A stretch of DNA of 64,000 nt from Lachnoanaerobaculum sanguinis. Its GTDB lineage: Bacteria; Bacillota; Clostridia; Lachnospirales; Lachnospiraceae. Positions 51,099-61,541 of this stretch are shown here, piece after piece (the stretch's first letter is position 1; every line of letters begins with the position of its first letter). The notes beneath the pieces are model-generated. The model was not told the DNA's origin, searched no databases, and saw only the letters and a list, made by a program, of their open reading frames with translations. The stretch covers positions 62,001-126,000 of the forward strand of contig NZ_BTHK01000003.1 of NCBI RefSeq assembly GCF_033242365.1. Reading direction: 5' to 3'. Both the position numbers and the translations under genes were made by a program.

Positions 51099-53708
51099 AT
51101 GGCGGAACAATTTTTATACGAAAAATTAGATGTCGCAAAAGAAGTTGGTATGAGTATCGATTTTCCTGAAATTATCAAAAGTGGACTCTCAAAGAAAATC
51201 TCTCTAAGAGAGTATCAGATTGATGCCTTTACAAACTTTGCTTTATATTTTGACAATGATGGATTAAGAAAAAATAAGCAAGTCCATACTCTTTTTCATA
51301 TGGCGACAGGCAGCGGTAAAACTGTCATTATGGCAGGTCTGATATTGTACTTATATACAAAAGGGTATAGAAAGTTTTTATTCTTCGTAAATCAGACTAA
51401 TGTTCTTGAAAAAACGATTGATAATTTCATCAATCCGCTTTCAAATAAGTATCTATTCAATGATGTTGTAGAGTACTTAGGGAAAAAGGTCAAGATAAAA
51501 AGGGCTGAAAATTTTAGTGGTAATATTTTAGATGATGACATCGAAATATTGTTTACTACTACGCAAAAGCTTCATATGGATTTATTTGAAGCGAGAGAAA
51601 ATTCGCTGACCTATGATGACTTTGAAAATAATAAAGTGGTTTTTATTTCTGATGAGAGCCATCATATCAATTCACTAACTAAGAAACCGACTAAAGACGA
51701 AGAAGAAGCTGCTAAAAGTTGGGAATACTCTGTTACAAATGCTTTGTTACGAAATAGAGATAGTATTATGTTTGAATTCACAGCTACTTGCGATTTAAAA
51801 GATGCAAATGTGCTACAGAAATATAAGGATAAAATCATCTTTAACTATCCGCTTATTTCTTTTAGGGAAAGCGGATATACAAAAGACTTCCAGAACTTCG
51901 CAACAGATACCGATTTATGGGCAAGAACACTTATGGCTCTCGTAATGAGTGAGTACAGGAGGTTTTTGTTTGCTGATTTAAAACTCAATATTAAGCCTGT
52001 GGTTATGCTTAAATCGCAAAAAATAGATGAGTCAAAAAGTTTCTATGATGAGTTTTTTAAGAAAGTAAAGGAGTTGACGAGCTACGAGCTGCAGAATTTG
52101 GAATTAGTCGGAATCGAAAAATTGACGGAAGCGATAAATTATTTCAAGGAAAAGGATGATACTCTGGAGCTTTTGGAGCAGTCAATTAAGACTGCATTTA
52201 CCGAAGATACTTCGATAATAATGAATGGTTCTTCGGATAATAATAAGGAAAATCAGTTGTTAGTAAATTCCTTGGAAGACCTTGATAATCCGATTAGGAT
52301 TATTTTTGCTGTAGATATGTTAAATGAAGGTTGGGATGTACTCAACCTCTTTGATATAGTTCGTCTATATGATACAAGACAAAGTAAATCCGGCGGAAAG
52401 ATAGGGAGCTATACAATTAAAGAAGCACAGCTTATTGGAAGAGGTGCGAGATATTGTCCATTTGTTGTAGATGATGAAGAACTTAAATTCAAAAGAAAAT
52501 TTGATGGGGATATATCGAATCCGAATCGTATTTTGGAAACAATGTACTTTCACAGTAAAAACGACTCCAGATATATATCGGAATTGAAGAACGCTCTTAT
52601 AGAAACAGGATTGCAGGCACCTGATCCAATTATTTTGGAATACAGACTTAAAGATGAGTTTAAGGATAGTGATTTTTATAAGAAGAGCTATGTGTTTTCC
52701 AATAAAAGATTGCTGAAAGTACGAGATGAAGTGCATTCTCTTGAACCTAGTATGAGAACGAAAACATATTACTACACGGCTCTTTCTGGCAAAGGTAATA
52801 TTGTAAATCTTATAGGAGATGATACTGCAAACACAAGCACCATTAAGACAAATCTGAAGAGTATTAAATTCAAGGATATAGATTATAATATCCTGCTTGG
52901 GGCTATAGAATACTTTGAGGAACTTCGTTTTGACATACTTAAAGAGAAATATCCATCTCTAAAGTCAATGAGGGAGTTTTTAACTTCAGATGAGTTTCTT
53001 GGAAACTCTAATGTGGAAATAACATATTCTCAAGATGAAGTTAATGGAAAGATTTTATTTTCAGCTGTGAAGCACGCCTTAGTAAAAGTTGCATCGCATG
53101 CTATGGCTATCAAGCCGGAATATGTAGGTTCTAAAGAATTTGAACCTAAGCAGCTTAAAGTGATTTTGAAAGACAAGAAAATAAGTTTAGGGTCAATAGA
53201 GGGGAATGGTGGAAAAGGAAATTCTCAAAACAACTGTTCAAATGAAGAATATAGATTAGACTTAACAAATGAGAGTTGGTATGTATTTAATGACAACTAC
53301 GGAACGAGCGAAGAAAAACTTTTTGTAAAGTATTTCAAAACACATATAGAGCCAAAACTGAAGGAAAAGAATCTGGAATACTATGTTGTTAGGAATGAAA
53401 GAATTCCTGAATTGGCTATATATTCTTTTGAAGCTGGAGAACGATTTGAACCTGACTTTTTGCTATTTGTAAGAAAGCAAAGAAGCGAAGGCAGTCTCAC
53501 TTATCAGGGATATGTTGAGCCTAAAGGCAATCAGCTCTTGGATAATGATGCTTGGAAAGAAGTATTTTCAATGCAGATTGAAAAAGAGCATTCTGTTAAA
53601 GGATTATTTGCAGATGATTATAAAATAATCGGATTTCCATTCTTTAACAATGATAATAGAATGGAAGAATTTGAGAAAGCGATTAACACATGGATAGAGA
53701 CAGTGTAA
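51099..53708 (+). CDS. res: Type III restriction endonuclease subunit (Res)
   Basis: 869 residues from ATG 51099, chosen because GGAGGTCTAAT precedes it. SF2 helicase core: Walker A MATGSGKT (68-75), DEAH-like SDESHHIN, motif VI QLIGRGARYCPF. The C-terminal nuclease shows PDFLLF...GYVEPKGNQ, a PD-ExK site. Cuts DNA away from unmethylated site pairs after ATP-driven translocation or sliding. Complete, so the system may be active. Confidence 0.93.
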   Translation: MAEQFLYEKLDVAKEVGMSIDFPEIIKSGLSKKISLREYQIDAFTNFALYFDNDGLRKNKQVHTLFHMATGSGKTVIMAGLILYLYTKGYRKFLFFVNQTNVLEKTIDNFINPLSNKYLFNDVVEYLGKKVKIKRAENFSGNILDDDIEILFTTTQKLHMDLFEARENSLTYDDFENNKVVFISDESHHINSLTKKPTKDEEEAAKSWEYSVTNALLRNRDSIMFEFTATCDLKDANVLQKYKDKIIFNYPLISFRESGYTKDFQNFATDTDLWARTLMALVMSEYRRFLFADLKLNIKPVVMLKSQKIDESKSFYDEFFKKVKELTSYELQNLELVGIEKLTEAINYFKEKDDTLELLEQSIKTAFTEDTSIIMNGSSDNNKENQLLVNSLEDLDNPIRIIFAVDMLNEGWDVLNLFDIVRLYDTRQSKSGGKIGSYTIKEAQLIGRGARYCPFVVDDEELKFKRKFDGDISNPNRILETMYFHSKNDSRYISELKNALIETGLQAPDPIILEYRLKDEFKDSDFYKKSYVFSNKRLLKVRDEVHSLEPSMRTKTYYYTALSGKGNIVNLIGDDTANTSTIKTNLKSIKFKDIDYNILLGAIEYFEELRFDILKEKYPSLKSMREFLTSDEFLGNSNVEITYSQDEVNGKILFSAVKHALVKVASHAMAIKPEYVGSKEFEPKQLKVILKDKKISLGSIEGNGGKGNSQNNCSNEEYRLDLTNESWYVFNDNYGTSEEKLFVKYFKTHIEPKLKEKNLEYYVVRNERIPELAIYSFEAGERFEPDFLLFVRKQRSEGSLTYQGYVEPKGNQLLDNDAWKEVFSMQIEKEHSVKGLFADDYKIIGFPFFNNDNRMEEFEKAINTWIETV

Positions 53709-53832
53709 TTTATCGAAAATGAAAAAAATAAGTTCAATGCACTTACTCCTGAAGTACTGACTGAAAACAAGCAAACATATATAGAAGCACTTGATTATGC
53801 TTTTGGTAATAGGGGATGTGAAGCTTTTTCTG
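53709..53832 (+). pseudogene. Fragment of a YobI-like P-loop ATPase gene
   Basis: Frame reads KFNALTPEVLTENKQTYIEA-LDYAF, resembling the N-terminal lead-in of YobI-family NTPases just before their P-loop. It has no start codon and is cut by the IS256-type element at about 53832. Confidence 0.45.
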
Positions 53833-53895
53833 TAAATAGCTATTAAGTCAAAGGTCTTCTATGATAAAATATAAAATCATAGGAGGCCTTTTATT

Positions 53896-55139
53896 ATGGC
53901 AAAAAGAGAGAAGAAACCAATACACAAGATTATAATGACTGAAGGTAAAAGAAATATCATTCATCAACTACTTCAGGAGTATGATATTGAAACAGCTGAA
54001 GATATTCAAGACGCACTTAAAGATCTATTGGGTGGAACAATTAAAGAAATGATGGAAGCTGAAATGGATGAGCATCTTGGATATAGCAAATCCGAGCGAT
54101 ATGACAGTGATGATTATAGGAACGGTTATAAGCCTAAGACTGTTAAAAGTAGCTATGGTCAGTTTAATATTGAAGTTCCACAGGACCGTAAGTCTACTTT
54201 TGAACCTCAGATTGTTAAAAAGCGTCAAAAGGATATTTCAGATATTGATCAGAAGATTATTTCTATGTATGCAAAAGGAATGACAACAAGACAGATTTCA
54301 GAGACTATATAGGATATATACGGCTTTGAAACATCAGAAAGTTTTATTTCAGATGTAACAGATAAAATCCTTCCTCAAATTGGAGATTGGCAGAACAGGC
54401 CACTAAACTAAGTTTATCCAATCCTCTACATTGATGCTATCCATTATTCTGTTCGTGATAATGGCGTTATAAAAAAGCTTGCTGCTTATATTATCTTAGG
54501 GATAAATACTGAAGGAAAGAAAGAAGTACTTACAATACAGGTAGGTGACAATGAAAGTTCAAAATACCGGCTGTCAGTACTGAATGAACTTAAAAACAGA
54601 GGAGTAAAGGATATCCTTGTCATCTGTGCAGATGGGCTCACAGGTATAAAGGAAGCTATAGGAGCAGCATTTCCTGAGACAGAATACCAAAGATGTATAG
54701 TTCATCAGGTACGTAATACATTGAAATATGTACCTGATAAAGATAGGAAAGCTTTTGCAACAGATCTAAAGACTATTTACCAAGCACCGGATGAAAAGAA
54801 AGCTCTTGTAGCATTGGAACATGTGACAGAAAAATGGACACCAAAATATCCCAACTCGATGAAACGCTAGAAAGACAACTGGGATGTTATTTCCCCAATT
54901 TTCAAGTTTTCTTCCGATGTCAGGAAGGTTATTTACACTACCAATGCTATAGAATCACTTAATTCTACCTACCGTAAGCTAAACCGTCAAAGAAGCGTCT
55001 TTCCAAGCGATATAGCCCTACTTAAGGCCTTATATTTGGCTACATTTGAAGCAACAAAAAAATGGACTGTAACGATACGAAACCGGGCACAGGTGTACGG
55101 AGAGTTAAGCATCATGTATGAAGGACGACTGCCTGAATA
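53896..55139 (+). pseudogene. IS256-family transposase with three nonsense codons
   Basis: One continuous frame: AKREKKPIHKIIMTEGKRN ... IYAKGMTTRQISETI, stop at 54310-54312, then DIYGFE...RPLN, stop at about 54409, then VYPILYIDAIHY ... YPNSMKR, stop at about 54868, then KDNWDVISPIFKFSSD ... GRLPE and the natural TAG. DDE residues and the C-terminal TTNAIESLN box are otherwise preserved. All three fit single-base changes (Glu, Gln, Trp codons), so the copy is recently dead. Confidence 0.9.
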
Positions 55140-55150
55140 GAATAAAACAA

Positions 55151-57215
55151 AATGGGATTGTCGGGAAATAAGTAATTTTACTTCCCGCAGAACGAAATAG
55201 AAATATCCTGACAAATACAAGGCATTTTAGCTTTGTGACTTTGTCAGGATATTTTGTTTTTCTATGATTCTGTCTATTTTGGGGCATAAAACCCCCTTGA
55301 CTGAAATTTTGCTTTTGCATTTTTTACTATGCTGTTTTCTCCTGTGCTTTCCCTTCAAATTTCTTTAGTTTTGCATAGAGAAAACGATGATATTTATTTA
55401 TATTTCTTCCTATTGCAGAAAGCATAAATTCTTTATAAACCTTATCTGAAGAACGATAGTTAAAGCGTCGGAAATCTTCATTCTCTTTAATATCTCCAAA
55501 ATGACCTTCTGTTTGAATAGAGCGTATCTGTCGTTTTAGAATATCTTTTTCACTCTGTATGTTGGCATGTGACTTCTCCCGAAGCTCTTCCCATACTTCA
55601 TTAATCTTCATCACTTTGTTCTTTTCAATATCTTTATCAGGATTATATTTGTATAAGCATTTAGACTTATGTTCACATCCACCACAGTCTGAACATCCAT
55701 ATACTTCATATGTTTGTGTATAACCGTTCTGTTCTTTCCTTTCTGTGTTGATATGTCTAAGTTCACGTCCGTCATGGCAGATATAGACTTGTTCATCCTC
55801 AAATACCATTGTCTTCATGTTGTAGTATTTGCCTATATCTTTACTGTATGCTCTTGTTTTTCGTTTTTCATGATCCTGTAGTTTTATATAACTGTCTATC
55901 TTATTTTCTTTTAGATATAATAGATTTTTCTCACTACAATAACCGCTGTCTGCCGTCACTTCCTCAAGTACTTCTCCAAATGCTTCCTTATGCTTTTTAA
56001 GAACCGGTATTAATGTATTATAATCCGTACGATTATTACTTACATAACTATGTACAATAAAATAATTCTCTACTGCTATCTGTACATTGTATGCAGGCTT
56101 TAGCCGACCGTTCAACATATGATCTTCCTTCATTCGCATAAAGGTTGCTTCCAAATCAGTTTTGGAATAGCTGTTTCTATCTTTCCCCATAATTTCAAAG
56201 CATTCTTTATAGTGCATTAATCGCTGTCCACAATGTTCAAGTTCTTCATAGAGTTGTTGAAGTTTTGGCTTTCTCTTACCCTTTCCGTTAACAAATGCAA
56301 CACCTTCTCCGTCAGCAATAGTCATAAGGTTTTTCTGAAGCTTAAGTATTTCAATAGGCGAGCAGTTGTCAATCTCTATAATACGGTTATTAGATAACTT
56401 TTTATGTTTTGTAATCTTTCTTTTTCTGTTCTTTTCAATAATATCTCTAACTTTATCAATCCCGTCAATCACAAACATTTTTGCATTTCCAAGCTCATAT
56501 TTCTCACCAAAACCGTTATCTTGTAAAAAAGAATTATAGTTTGAATAAAGCGTATCAATAGAATCTAATAGGCCTGCCAGATGATAATTGATGCTTCCAC
56601 GCCATACAAAAGTATAACGATTAGCATTAGCTTCTATTTTTGTTCCATCAATAAACAATTCTTTTAACGTTATAAGCCATTCTTTTTGTAATCGTCTCAT
56701 AAACTGATAGTTTAAGTCATCTAGGATATCTGAAGTAAGTTTCTTACCTTTAAAATCATAAAAAGCATCTCTTTTAGGCTTCTTCCCTTGAGTAAGCCAG
56801 ATAAAAGCAATATCTCTTTCACATAAATCTACAGTACGATCAATAGAGCGTATTCCTCGCATATTTGCATAAGTAATAACTGCATACATCATGATTGGAT
56901 TGTACCCTGTTCTTCCCTTGTCCGAACAATTGGCTAACAGTCCGGAAAAATTTAAATCCTCCATAACTTTTTTTAGGGTATAGACTGGATCGTCATCGGG
57001 CAAACTCAATTCATAGAAGCTAAAGTTGATTTTCTGTTGACCTATTTCAAAAAAGTCGTTATAATAATTAACTGTGAGCATAGTTACATTATAACATGTA
57101 ATGGAGAAAGATGGTTGTCGTTAGCCATCTTTTTTATGTAAAAACTTAGGGAGGAGTGACTCATTTTGAGTTACTCCTCCCTCTTTTATGGCTGCCATTT
57201 CCCGACAGCCCCATT
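55151..57215 (-). mobile_element. Intact IS1182-type element
   Basis: Terminal inverted repeats AATGGGATTGTCGGGAAAT (55151-55169) and its mirror ATTTCCCGACAGCCCCATT (57197-57215), two mismatches. Carries one complete transposase gene. A strong hairpin ATATCCTGACAA...TTGTCAGGATAT (about 55205-55255) follows the gene and blocks read-through. A hairpin GGGAGGAGTGACTCA...TGAGTTACTCCTCCC lies at the other end (57149-57182). Confidence 0.85.
55327..57081 (-). CDS. IS1182-family DDE transposase
   Basis: 584 residues, full length. N-terminal DUF772-like domain (NPIMMYAVITYANMRGIRSI), RNase H-like core with FIDGTKIEANANRYTFVW, TADSGYCSEKNL, and the C-terminal IQTEGHFGDIKENEDFRRF (catalytic Glu region). 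A Cys cluster GCSDCGGCEHKSKCLY (about 465-480) is typical. Presumably active. Confidence 0.92.
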   Translation of the reverse strand: MLTVNYYNDFFEIGQQKINFSFYELSLPDDDPVYTLKKVMEDLNFSGLLANCSDKGRTGYNPIMMYAVITYANMRGIRSIDRTVDLCERDIAFIWLTQGKKPKRDAFYDFKGKKLTSDILDDLNYQFMRRLQKEWLITLKELFIDGTKIEANANRYTFVWRGSINYHLAGLLDSIDTLYSNYNSFLQDNGFGEKYELGNAKMFVIDGIDKVRDIIEKNRKRKITKHKKLSNNRIIEIDNCSPIEILKLQKNLMTIADGEGVAFVNGKGKRKPKLQQLYEELEHCGQRLMHYKECFEIMGKDRNSYSKTDLEATFMRMKEDHMLNGRLKPAYNVQIAVENYFIVHSYVSNNRTDYNTLIPVLKKHKEAFGEVLEEVTADSGYCSEKNLLYLKENKIDSYIKLQDHEKRKTRAYSKDIGKYYNMKTMVFEDEQVYICHDGRELRHINTERKEQNGYTQTYEVYGCSDCGGCEHKSKCLYKYNPDKDIEKNKVMKINEVWEELREKSHANIQSEKDILKRQIRSIQTEGHFGDIKENEDFRRFNYRSSDKVYKEFMLSAIGRNINKYHRFLYAKLKKFEGKAQEKTA

Positions 57216-57319
57216 GACATACTATTTTTTAACTGTTATATATAAAACAAGAGTGAAAATCCTATCAGAAAGGATTTCCATCCTTTATTATCATAGAAGA
57301 TTCTTATTTACAGACTTTT

Positions 57320-58845
57320 CCTCATAGTCTCTTCGCATCTACCTTTTTGCCTTTATTTTGTATGCATGACTGAAATCATACGCAAAAAAGCGCAGTTCCC
57401 CTACCCCATAGAAATTCTTTTTTGAATCTATGCGGCAGCTCTGTTTCTCATCTTTTTTCTGATATTTATATAAATTATGGCCTATCGCCACGAGTAAAAC
57501 TTCCGGTTTGACTGAATGAATACCTCTTCGGACAATTCTCTTGTACCAACGGTTGCTTTTCATAATTCCGAAAGTGCCTTCTGCTTGTATCGAACGGTTC
57601 GTTCGTAATAACGCACCGTGGATACTTTCCAGGTTTTCGATTACTTCCTGATGCATGGAGGTTAGTTCCTGATTGATCCGAACAGTTCGATTCTTATCTG
57701 TCTTCTTACATTTCTTTGCATATGGACATCCGCTACAGACTTCGCATTCATACAGTTCTTCCTTGCGTCCGTACTGATTTCCCCTGACATCTTTTCTGCA
57801 TAAAAAATGGAATGCTTTATCGATAGAACATCTCTTGAATCCTTGCTCATCAATTCTGAAGTTAACTGCACGAAATGTATCTTCATGATATTTCCGATCC
57901 TTAGTTTCCTTTTTAAACATTGGAAATTTCATATACTTTTCAATGCCGTTCTGTCCACAGAAAATATAATTGTTGTATGAGCCATATCCGAACGATAATG
58001 GTTTACGTCAACAACTGCAATATATTTATCTGCTACACCAATCTGTACATTATATGCCGGCAGAAGCTGATCATTTCCCATGTAATCTGTTTTGATACGC
58101 ATAAAGGTAGCTGAGTTATCTATTTTAGAGTAACTGTTTCGGTTAGGATCACAGATTTCAATTTTTTGTATATATTCTTGAAGTTTCTGACAGAAAGTAG
58201 TCAAGTGTTCATAATGACGCTGTTCTTTAGATTTTCGCTTTCTGCTTCCGTAAATAAATGTACTTGTATCCGGTTTCCATAAAAGTACTAGCCGCTCAAC
58301 GATTTCACTCAAATAATCCGGTACATACTCTGTGTTTGTTGTAATCTGCACCCCGCTCCATGCAATTTCTGTATTAATTTCCTCAATCTCCGCAGTAATT
58401 TTTTCGTAAAGCTTGTAACGGAACTTTTCGGTAGCCTTCTTCCATACCCTGGTATACTTGTTTGCGTTTGCTTCAAACTTGGAGCCGTCGATATAGAGAT
58501 GTTGCAGATCTACATGCTCCTCATTAAAGATAGCATATTTATGTCTTTAAAAATGTTTTCAATCTTATCTTGAAGTATTTCATTGATGAAATATACAAAG
58601 GTTCTGTATGACGGAATATCGGTCAGATACTTGTTTAAATCGATTCCTCCCATCAATCTGTCAAACGTTAAAACAGGATCCAGCAGATCCAAACAATCTG
58701 AAAGAAACAGTGGTAAATATCCTTATTTTGAATTACAATAATTAGTGTGTAAAGTTTTCATCATAAGTTAATTTTACCACAAAAATAGGACCTTTCGCAT
58801 GAACGAATGGTCCTATTTCTTTTAGAGACTTATTTCACAGCCCCT
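57320..58845 (-). mobile_element. Degraded IS1182-type element, copy 2
   Basis: Same sequence as copy 1 at 46790-48349 except for scattered changes. It keeps the C-terminal end (QKKDEKQSCRIDSKKNFYGV... to 57339) that copy 1 lost, but has an extra ~155-base deletion in the N-terminal region (near 58615). It carries the same internal deletion joining HYRSD to GYGSYNNY. Transposase pieces at 58510-58692, 57929-58351 and 57339-57932. Ends CACAGCCCC at 58837-58845. Confidence 0.8.
58781..58814 (-). terminator. Terminator at the IS edge, downstream of the suf operon
   Basis: AGGACC(A)TTCG / CGAA(A)GGTCCT stem, followed on the minus strand by ATTTTTG. It belongs to the IS end but lies 45 bases past the sufU stop and so probably ends suf transcripts. 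Confidence 0.7.
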
Positions 58846-58857
58846 TTCATTTATTTA

Positions 58858-59283
58858 TTATTTCAACAACTCTTCCATTGTATGCCAGCCAAGTACTGCA
58901 CATTTTACTCGTGCGGGCATATGGGAGATATCTCTAAGGGCTCCGGCCTCATCAAGTTCCTCTATCTCTTCTTCGCTCGCTTCTCCCTTTATCATACGGA
59001 AAAACATATCTGAGAGTCTTATAGCTTCATCCTTTTCAAGACCTATTACCATATCAAGCATTATATCTGCTGAAGCCTGTGATATGGCACATCCGTCTCC
59101 TACGAAAGCACCGTCTTCTATGATGCCTTCATCGTTTACTTTAAGCTTTAAAGTGATATGATCGCCACAGCTTGGATTGACACCGTCCAGTATAAGATTG
59201 GCATCTGCAAGATCATGTTTATGATAAGGTCTTAAATTATGCTCTGTCAGAATTTCATTATAAAAGGCTCTGTTCTCACTCAT
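58858..59283 (-). CDS. sufU: Iron-sulfur scaffold/sulfurtransferase SufU
   Basis: 141 residues. Three conserved Cys in the IscU/SufU pattern: NPSCGD (Cys39), GDGCAISQASA (Cys65), RVKCAVLGW (Cys128), plus the Asp41 zinc ligand. It has the insertion between the second and third Cys that marks SufU, which takes sulfur from SufS. The start overlaps the end of sufS by 8 bases. Last gene of the operon. Confidence 0.94.
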   Translation of the reverse strand: MSENRAFYNEILTEHNLRPYHKHDLADANLILDGVNPSCGDHITLKLKVNDEGIIEDGAFVGDGCAISQASADIMLDMVIGLEKDEAIRLSDMFFRMIKGEASEEEIEELDEAGALRDISHMPARVKCAVLGWHTMEELLK

Positions 59284-60493
59284 CGTATCCCATCTCCTTT
59301 CTTATCTCTAAAAGAGCAGCTGAGAGTGCATCTATCTCTTCCTTTGTGTTATAGAAAGAAAGACTTGCTCTTGTGGTTGAATTTATTTTTAAATGTTGTA
59401 AAAGCGGCTGTGCACAGTGATGTCCGGCTCTTACCGCAATACCCTTTGAATCAAGTATCGTTGATACATCATGCGGATGCACTCCCTCAAGTATAAAGTT
59501 TATTATACCGCTGTGCTTAGAAGGATCCTTTGAACCAAGTATTCTGACATACTTGTTCTTTGAAAGAACCTCCATAGCGTACTCACTCAGCTCTCTTTCG
59601 ATACTCTCTATCTTCTCATATCCTATGCTCTCTATATAGTCGATAGCTGCCGCAAGTCCAACCGCACCCTCTGCATTTACAGTACCGGCCTCAAATTTAT
59701 GAGGTAATGGCGCAAATGTGGCTTTTTCTTTGGTAACATACTCTATCATCTCTCCACCGCTAAGGAATGGAGGCATGGCATCAAGTAATGCCTTCTTACC
59801 ATAGAGTACACCGATACCCATTGGTCCGCATAACTTATGACCTGAGAATGCAAAGAAGTCCGCATCCAATTCTCTTACATCTATTTTCTTATGAGGTATG
59901 CTCTGTGCACCGTCAACAACAACTACAGCTCCCACACTATGAGCTTTTTCAATGATATACTCTATAGGTGTAGGTATTCCAAGTACATTTGATATCTGTG
60001 TACAAGCTACCAGTTTTGTATTTTCATTTATTTTAGAGTCTATCTCAGACTTTGTAATCTCACCGTCTTCCTCACAGTCAAGGAATACAAGTTTAGCTCC
60101 CGTAGCTCTTGCCACCATCTGCCATGGAAGCATATTTGAATGATGCTCAAGTATACTTACAACTATCTCATCACCGGCCTTTATATTGTTTAGACCGTAG
60201 CTGTATGCCACAAGGTTTAAACTCTCTGATGCATTTCTGGTAAAAATTATCTCTTCACTTCCTGCTGCACCTATAAACTTCGCCACTTTGCTTCTGGCAT
60301 TCTCATAGTCCTCGGTAGCTTCCACACTGAGTTTATACACTCCTCTTAAAGGATTTGCATTGTGATGCTTATAAAAATCATTCATCGCATCCAACACTAT
60401 CTGCGGTCTTTGTGATGTAGCCGCATTGTCCATATATATTACATCATCGGATGCTAAAAGCGGAAAATCATTTCTGTATATACTCTTACTCAT
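59276..60493 (-). CDS. sufS: Cysteine desulfurase SufS
   Basis: 405 residues, PLP enzyme that draws sulfur from cysteine. PLP-lysine in FAFSGHKLCGP (about 225), active Cys in RAGHHCAQP (about 363), N-terminal YMDNAATSQRP. The ATG at 60493 follows GGAGGCAGTGAAG and overlaps the end of sufD. Complete. Confidence 0.95.
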   Translation of the reverse strand: MSKSIYRNDFPLLASDDVIYMDNAATSQRPQIVLDAMNDFYKHHNANPLRGVYKLSVEATEDYENARSKVAKFIGAAGSEEIIFTRNASESLNLVAYSYGLNNIKAGDEIVVSILEHHSNMLPWQMVARATGAKLVFLDCEEDGEITKSEIDSKINENTKLVACTQISNVLGIPTPIEYIIEKAHSVGAVVVVDGAQSIPHKKIDVRELDADFFAFSGHKLCGPMGIGVLYGKKALLDAMPPFLSGGEMIEYVTKEKATFAPLPHKFEAGTVNAEGAVGLAAAIDYIESIGYEKIESIERELSEYAMEVLSKNKYVRILGSKDPSKHSGIINFILEGVHPHDVSTILDSKGIAVRAGHHCAQPLLQHLKINSTTRASLSFYNTKEEIDALSAALLEIRKEMGYDE

Positions 60494-61541
60494 CTTCACT
60501 GCCTCCAAGATAAAGATTTACCTTTTCTTCAAGTTCGGCATTTTCAAGCTTCTTGCTGATAGCATCTATTCTGGCTCTTGCCACCATCTTAGTAACACTT
60601 TCCTTATCCATACCTCTTGATGTGAGGTAGAAAAGCATACCTTCATCAAGGTTTCCTATGGAAGCACCATGTGTACCGACTACATCTTCCTCGGCACAGA
60701 GTATTACAGGTATACTCTGATTGTGGATATTCTGACCTAAGAGAAGTACATCCTCGGACTCTTCTCCGGTTGCATCTTTTGCGCCTCTCTTAAAATCAAT
60801 AGTACCTCTTAGAAGCTTCTTTGAATTGTCATTAAGTACTCCTGAGGCTATCATTTTGCAATTACTTGACTTTCCTATATGGTCTGCCACATAGTTAAGA
60901 TCTATCTGCTCCTCGGCCTTACCATAGTAGCCAAGATCTGATATAAACTCACTTCTTTTACCTGTAAGGCTTGCTCTTGCACCTGCAAATATCTTCTCTC
61001 CACCAAGTAAGAGCTGTACAAGCTCAAATGAAGCATCTTTTTCAACATTTGCACCTATATCATTGAGTGAAATATCACTGTCTGACTGAAGTCCTACCTG
61101 ATACAATTTCACTTTTGCATCTTTCTCTGCAAAAACGAATGTCTGTACCGCCAAAGCACCTGCATTCTCCTCATTTGAAGAGTAATCCATCCATACATTG
61201 ACATCGCTGCCTTCAGCCGCATAGATATATACTCTTACCTTTGCAAGGCTTTCCTTATCTCTGCATATATTTATATGACTGTTTGACTTTTCACCTGCAA
61301 GAGTATTTATAATAATATCTTCACTTTCAGAGTCACAAAGCTCTGTCATATTTGCTCCCATTCCTGTAGGAAGGGCCTTCATAGCTTCAATAATCTCTTT
61401 TGAAAGTTCATTATTTGCATTTTCATTTAAAACTTTTATATTTGCACTGCCTGTTTCACTTGGTATAGAAACAGCAGTCTCATTCATCTTTAGCCATCTC
61501 CAGGTAAGAACCGGTATTCTGTTTAAAGTAATATCTCTCAT
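60486..61541 (-). CDS. sufD: Fe-S assembly protein SufD
   Basis: 351 residues of the SufBD fold. C-terminal core GTIDFKRGAKDATGEESEDV, VVGTHGASIGNLDEGMLFYL typical of SufD, and a variable N-terminal region. Its ATG shares a base with the sufB stop (TAATG), so translation is coupled. Forms the SufBC2D complex. Confidence 0.93.
   Translation of the reverse strand: MRDITLNRIPVLTWRWLKMNETAVSIPSETGSANIKVLNENANNELSKEIIEAMKALPTGMGANMTELCDSESEDIIINTLAGEKSNSHINICRDKESLAKVRVYIYAAEGSDVNVWMDYSSNEENAGALAVQTFVFAEKDAKVKLYQVGLQSDSDISLNDIGANVEKDASFELVQLLLGGEKIFAGARASLTGKRSEFISDLGYYGKAEEQIDLNYVADHIGKSSNCKMIASGVLNDNSKKLLRGTIDFKRGAKDATGEESEDVLLLGQNIHNQSIPVILCAEEDVVGTHGASIGNLDEGMLFYLTSRGMDKESVTKMVARARIDAISKKLENAELEEKVNLYLGGSEDE

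Larger units (their letters stand above)
53831..57315 (+). mobile_element. IS256-type element, interrupted by an IS1182-type element
   Basis: Left end TCTGTAAATA (53830-53839) and TCTTCTATGATAA are mirrored at the right by TTATCATAGAAGA and TATTTACAGA (about 57289-57315). The IS1182-type element lies inside, just past the transposase gene. Exact ends are uncertain by some bases; I could not confirm a matching 8-base target duplication. Confidence 0.65.

Noticed and set aside
53896..55139. Recoding of stop codons in the IS256 transposase
   Set aside because: Three different sense codons (Glu, Gln, Trp) are replaced by TAG, TAA and TAG, and ordinary genes in the window end in these codons. Decay explains it better.
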